Notes under the pieces: generated by a model
What the model was told of the DNA's origin: nothing
What the model saw: the letters and a program-made list of their open reading frames with translations, nothing else
Database searches by the model: none
Translations under genes and position numbers: made by a program
Shown: in pieces, positions 32,793 through 36,701 of the stretch
How positions within the stretch are numbered: position 1 is the first letter of the stretch
How the letters are laid out: each line of letters starts with the position of its first letter
Assembly: GCA_013042835.1 (NCBI GenBank)
Contig: JABDPJ010000226.1
Coordinates: 1-36,701 of the forward strand
DNA length: 36,701 nucleotides
Direction: 5' to 3'
DNA from: Lysobacterales bacterium
GTDB taxonomy: Bacteria > Pseudomonadota > Gammaproteobacteria > Xanthomonadales > SZUA-36

Positions 32793-34136
32793 TCAATCAA
32801 GCTGCAGTCTTAACCGCAATTGCCCGTGAAAAGTGTCGAGGCCGGTATCATCGTCGAGCAGCTGTTGGAAGACCCTGTGCTTGATGAGCATGGCGTATGG
32901 CATGGTCGGCAGATACGAATCACGCAGGAAATGAATCAGTTTGAGTGTACGAAACGCATCGAACCAGGTATGCATCTGGCGCATAAACTGAGCGGAACTT
33001 TTGCCCTGTCTGAAGGCATGCTCAAGCGCCCGTTCCGTCCTGATCGCCCGCAGACCTGCCAGCAAATGCTGCCGGCCATGACTGTCGATATGAACGCCGG
33101 GATGATCGGTAAAGGTACTCGAGCTGAGCGAACTGGACTGTGACTGCCAGATGCCTGGAAGACACTGCAACCAGTACTTGAGGAGCTCAAATACGGTCGG
33201 ATCGTAAAATTGGAAATCAGTTACCGGGTCAGCCAGGGTATTGATTTTGTTGACCGCCGCGCCGGTGCCGAACGGCACACGGTCCGAGTAGCGTGCTTCG
33301 ATTTCAATCGGCTCGCAATCAGGGCCCGGCGTGGTTTCAAACACGGTTCCGACCTTGGCCAGCTTGTTGAGCAGGTAAAAATCCTCTCCGGCCTCGCGCT
33401 TGGGAAAGCCCCGCACCTTTGCGTAATGGGGTGCACTGACGGCCATCGTGCTGCCTATCGTGTGAAAGGCGTAAGGCGAACCGGCAAATTTCATCCCGGC
33501 GACGTAATAACGCAGTGAAAGCTCGTAAAGCTGCGTTGCGAGGATAACGGCCGCATTCTCAGCCCTGTCCGGATCGTCACCGTGCCGGTAGGGATAGACC
33601 AGCGCGGCATATTGCGAACCCGGGTCCTGCAGTGCGTTGCTGAATCTGAAATAAGTGTCCGGCAACTCGACATCCGCATCACTGCAGTGAATCCAACGGG
33701 AACGGATATTGCCCTGGTAAATCAACCGGGTTGCCAGGTCGGCGCCAATCTTGCGGGCCAGCCCGACACCGCTTCCCGCAGGCAGCCTGAGACCCGCGGA
33801 GAAACGGTCCACAAGCAGGATATCCCGCGGCACCCGCGCATCGTGCAACAGGCTCAGGCCGGTTTCCGGCGCCGATTGCCACACGGGTTTCAGACCGTCC
33901 TGCACCGCGGCCGCGAGCGCCTCGTTTGCTTGTGACACCGTCCGGTTTGCGGCTATGGATTCATTGATAATCAGGATAAGCAGGCTGCGTCCACCGCAAG
34001 GCGGCACTGCGCGAAGAAAATCGGCGCACTCATTACAGGCCGGAACCACCAGGACATTCTCCCAGCGTCTGCCTGTAAAGGCCGCATCAAGCTGCCCGGT
34101 TTCCGGTTCGGCGTAATGCTGCAGGTATTTTTCCAT
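32793..34136 (-). CDS. Family 2-like glycosyltransferase or related GT-A fold protein
   Basis: 'VLVVPACNECADFLRAV', 'GVGLARKIGADLATRLI', 'RWIHCSDADVELPDTYF' (DxD-like), 'GFPKREAGEDFYLLNKLAKVG'. Confidence 0.65.
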   Translation of the reverse strand: MEKYLQHYAEPETGQLDAAFTGRRWENVLVVPACNECADFLRAVPPCGGRSLLILIINESIAANRTVSQANEALAAAVQDGLKPVWQSAPETGLSLLHDARVPRDILLVDRFSAGLRLPAGSGVGLARKIGADLATRLIYQGNIRSRWIHCSDADVELPDTYFRFSNALQDPGSQYAALVYPYRHGDDPDRAENAAVILATQLYELSLRYYVAGMKFAGSPYAFHTIGSTMAVSAPHYAKVRGFPKREAGEDFYLLNKLAKVGTVFETTPGPDCEPIEIEARYSDRVPFGTGAAVNKINTLADPVTDFQFYDPTVFELLKYWLQCLPGIWQSQSSSLSSSTFTDHPGVHIDSHGRQHLLAGLRAIRTERALEHAFRQGKSSAQFMRQMHTWFDAFRTLKLIHFLRDSYLPTMPYAMLIKHRVFQQLLDDDTGLDTFHGQLRLRLQLD

Positions 34137-34161
34137 GCTGGTTTACCTGCTGAAAACGACC

Positions 34162-34734
34162 TTAATGCAACGCAAGGCGCAGCGGTAAACCAGCGACAAT
34201 TTCAGCTTCCGCCTGCAAAAGCTCATCCAGGCGCGTCCGCACTTCTGCGGCATCGAAATACGTTTCAGCCAATTGCAGGAACAGGTCCTCATGCGCCTGT
34301 TCCGAGCGCGTAATCGCAGCATAGAACCGCCTCAGGTCGCCGTCCGGCAAAGCCTCTGCGATCAAACCGAAACGTTCCGCACCGCGGGCTTCTATGATGC
34401 CGGCTATCAGCAATCGATCCAGCAGGTAGACCGACTCCCCCTGCCGGGCTTGGCGGCGCAGGGCATTGACGTAAGGGTCTTTTTCGTCGGGCAACAGGGT
34501 CAGGCCGCGCGCTTGCATGATTTTTACCACTGACCTGAAATGGCTCAGCTCTTCCAGCGCGAGGTCGATCATCGCGCTGACAAGTTCGGGCTTGTCCGGG
34601 TAATGAACCACCATCGTCATGGCCATGCTGGAGGCCTTTTTCTCTGCGGCAGCGTGATCAGGCAGGAAGACATCGATTGCGGACGCAATGTTTTTCGCCC
34701 ACTCCTCCGGCGTTTTGAATTTCAGCTCTGGCAT
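34162..34734 (-). CDS. miaE: tRNA-(ms2io6A)-hydroxylase, MiaE-like diiron protein
   Basis: 'DHAAAEKKASSMAMTMVVHYPDKPELVSAMIDLALEELSHFRSVVKIMQARG', 'IEARGAERFGLIAEAL', 'ITRSEQAHEDLFLQLAE' (repeated E/ExxH diiron ligands). Confidence 0.85.
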   Translation of the reverse strand: MPELKFKTPEEWAKNIASAIDVFLPDHAAAEKKASSMAMTMVVHYPDKPELVSAMIDLALEELSHFRSVVKIMQARGLTLLPDEKDPYVNALRRQARQGESVYLLDRLLIAGIIEARGAERFGLIAEALPDGDLRRFYAAITRSEQAHEDLFLQLAETYFDAAEVRTRLDELLQAEAEIVAGLPLRLALH

Positions 34735-34805
34735 AGGGACATCACCGTTGAAGATTTGAGGACGGATAACAGGCCTGCATCTACAGCTTGCTGCGCTGGT
34801 CCAGG

Positions 34806-35231
34806 CTACCTGGATTTCCAGATATCATCACGGCCGGCGAGGTCATAAAGCGCCTCGGCATAGCCGATCAGCTTGCTTGTATAGGCTTCCATGTTGCCAT
34901 CGGAGTCCTTGGCCGGCGCCTTGTTTTTCGCCACCTGCAGCAAGCGGTCCGCATCCATTTGCCATTTCAATGCAAAGTGCCTGGCGGCAGCCTGTGCGTT
35001 CGCAGCCAGGGACCCCGGAATATGGTCAGTGACTGCATTATCGCCGGCAATCGTCCAGATGAATTGGCTCTTGTTACTCGCGTCCCAGACCTTTGCGATC
35101 AATAGGTTGCCGGGTGAACCCCAGATCGGAGCGGCTTCCACTGCCGCGCCCCTGATGGCGCCGGTTTTGATCATTTCCCGGACCACGTTATCGAGAAGCG
35201 GTTTAAACCACGCTTGTTTTTCCTTCATCAT
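34806..35231 (-). CDS. Hypothetical protein (DUF4826-like)
   Basis: ORF MMKEKQAWFKPLLDNVVREMIKTGAI...; the longer ORF N-terminus (to 35402) is probably non-coding. Confidence 0.55.
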   Translation of the reverse strand: MMKEKQAWFKPLLDNVVREMIKTGAIRGAAVEAAPIWGSPGNLLIAKVWDASNKSQFIWTIAGDNAVTDHIPGSLAANAQAAARHFALKWQMDADRLLQVAKNKAPAKDSDGNMEAYTSKLIGYAEALYDLAGRDDIWKSR

Positions 35232-35520
35232 GTTGTTCCTGTCAATCGTTGCTCTGTGAGCGTTGCTCACCTGGCGCAATAATAACCTGAATCCCGAAGT
35301 GCGGCACGGTTGGTCAATGAAAACCGGCGTATCGACAGGTGGGTTGGCCTGGTTGAGCGTGTATCCTGCGCGATGACAACAGAAAGCTTGCATTAAGGAC
35401 AACTCACGCTATCAATCCATAGCGAAGCCGGTTTATGCTTTCGCGAAAGCTTTAACGCAACGTGCAATGTCCAACCAGGCCATAAAAAGGAATGCGTGCA
35501 GATTTCGCGACAGGCTCAGA

Positions 35521-36351
35521 ATGAAAATAACCAACAAACGCTCCATACTTGCTGATCAATACCTCGTGCTGCTGGGGTTGCAGAGAAGAGAACCTGACCT
35601 TGAGTTCCTCAACAGTATCATTCGGGCCCACGTTGCCCGCTTTGCATTTGCCAGCGTCGGACCTCTGCTCGGAGATGAGCTGCCGCTGGATTTCGAATCA
35701 CTGTACCGGCGAATCATCGTGGATCGGCGCGGCGGGTACTGTTTTGAGCAGAACGGTTTACTGTTTGAATTGCTGGAGGAGTTCGGCTTTGCTGTCAACC
35801 TGTACCTCGGTCGGGTTATCTATAACCAGGACATTCATCCCGGCCTGACACACAGGATTACCCTCGTTGACATCAATGGCGAACATTATGTCGCCGATGT
35901 TGGCTTTGGGCCGCTGGGGCCCGCCAGCGCCGTGAACCTGTCGGGCCAGAGGTCTGTCGACGGCTTGCGGATATTCCGCGTCGCTGAACGCGACCCCGGG
36001 ATCTTTCATATGCAGACGCTGAAGGATGGAGATTTTTATTCGCTTTACAAGTTCGAACTGGCACGTTACGGACAGGCAGATTGCGAGGTGGGTCACTTCT
36101 ATTCACACAAGCACCCGGCCGCCAGTTTTGTCAACCACCTGGTGGTTTCAAAAATCATGGAAACTGAGGTGCTATCACTCCGTAACCGGGAATTAACCGT
36201 GATTCAGAAATCCGGAGACCTGAAGCGTTCGCTCGATAGCAGCGAAGATATGAGAAAAGTTCTGAACCGGAAATTTGGCCTTGAGGTCAATAAGGCCGAA
36301 TGTGAACAGCTGTTCAAAAAGGCGTCTGAATCAATGACCGTTGAGGCCTGA
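35521..36351 (+). CDS. Arylamine N-acetyltransferase
   Basis: Cys-His-Asp triad context: 'DRRGGYCFEQNGLLFELLEEFGF', 'PGLTHRITLVDINGEHYVADVGFGPLGP'; start uncertain (ORF from 35467). Confidence 0.85.
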   Translation: MKITNKRSILADQYLVLLGLQRREPDLEFLNSIIRAHVARFAFASVGPLLGDELPLDFESLYRRIIVDRRGGYCFEQNGLLFELLEEFGFAVNLYLGRVIYNQDIHPGLTHRITLVDINGEHYVADVGFGPLGPASAVNLSGQRSVDGLRIFRVAERDPGIFHMQTLKDGDFYSLYKFELARYGQADCEVGHFYSHKHPAASFVNHLVVSKIMETEVLSLRNRELTVIQKSGDLKRSLDSSEDMRKVLNRKFGLEVNKAECEQLFKKASESMTVEA

Positions 36352-36360
36352 TTGGCGAAA

Positions 36361-36484
36361 TCCCGGGGTGAATCCCGGGGTGAATTCCGGGGTGAATTCC
36401 GGGGTGAATCCCGGGGTGAATTCCGGGGTGAATCCCGGGGTGAATTCCGGGGTGAGTCCCGGGGTGAATTCCGGGGTAAATCCA
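36361..36484. repeat. 12-bp tandem repeat, consensus T(C/T)CCGGGGTGAA, about 10 in-phase copies
   Basis: Units at 36361, 36373, 36385, 36397, 36409, 36421, 36433, 36445, 36457, 36469, with T/C alternation at position 2 and a degenerate copy at 36481. Confidence 0.95.
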
Positions 36485-36511
36485 GGGGTCAGAGCAAATT
36501 ACTCTGACCCC
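36485..36511. repeat. Perfect inverted repeat / REP-like hairpin
   Basis: GGGGTCAGAG-CAAATTA-CTCTGACCCC: 10-bp perfect stem, 7-nt loop, directly abutting the 12-bp tandem array. Confidence 0.9.
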
Positions 36512-36564
36512 ATTACTCCGTCATTTTAGTTTACGGCCAGCTGACCAGGTACCCGTAACGGGTA

Positions 36565-36701
36565 TCAGGCTTTTCGCCTTATCACCATGAATGCGAATAA
36601 TCCGAGCAATCCTGCCAGCAGCACGAGGCTCCAGTTCGTCAAAACCGGCACCGGTTTCGATTGAACCGGAGCGGCGAATTCAATGGCGCTCATCTGGAAA
36701 A
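36565..36701 (-). CDS. C-terminal fragment of a protein with IPTL-CTERM-like sorting signal (gene continues past the window edge)
   Basis: Minus-strand frame ends ...FQMSAIEFAAPVQSKPVPVLTNWSLVLLAGLLGLFAFMVIRRKA*: P-x-L-x-x-W motif, TM helix, Arg-rich end. Confidence 0.65.
   Translation of the reverse strand, partial: FQMSAIEFAAPVQSKPVPVLTNWSLVLLAGLLGLFAFMVIRRKA

Noticed and set aside
36361-36511. CRISPR array
   Set aside because: Units are 12 bp, contiguous and without spacers; no cas genes.
36341-36529. 62-aa ORF with NPGVNSGV repeats as a repeat-peptide gene
   Set aside because: It is a by-product of a 12-bp tandem DNA repeat (multiple of 3) with no RBS or other coding support.

Overview
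This 36.7 kb window looks like a chromosomal segment of a (probably gamma-)proteobacterium. It is densely coding, mostly on the minus strand, and I saw no rRNA, tRNA, CRISPR array or intact transposase. Two blocks stand out. (1) Bases 8890-18063(-) hold an eight-gene operon-like cluster: two paralogous vWA proteins, a TolQ/ExbB/MotA-type proton channel, a small TM protein, an FHA-like/PEGA/FGE-fold protein, a TPR-PEGA protein, an orphan lipoprotein and a membrane-anchored acidic low-complexity protein. Both vWA proteins begin with a TM segment carrying an ExbD/TolR-like 'SFLD[IV]' motif. I propose the cluster encodes an uncharacterised pmf-driven stator with vWA output domains. (2) Bases 22860-32538(-) hold a metabolic operon: IDH/IPMDH-family dehydrogenase, HMG-CoA-lyase-family lyase, class III CoA-transferase, LeuC/LeuD-type hydro-lyase, a POR gamma-GltD-ferredoxin fusion, POR alpha and POR beta. 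Together these enzyme classes make up a complete reversible 2-oxoacid chain-elongation/shortening module, for example propionyl-CoA/2-oxobutyrate <-> citraconate/citramalate <-> pyruvate + acetyl-CoA, with an FNR-like box upstream. Other points of interest: a cyanophycin-synthetase-like Mur ligase with a collapsed ATP-grasp region plus an overlapping methyltransferase gene; a 12-bp tandem repeat running into a perfect hairpin; and the C-terminus of an IPTL-CTERM-like protein cut off by the window edge. All identifications come from motif recognition by eye; no searches were run.
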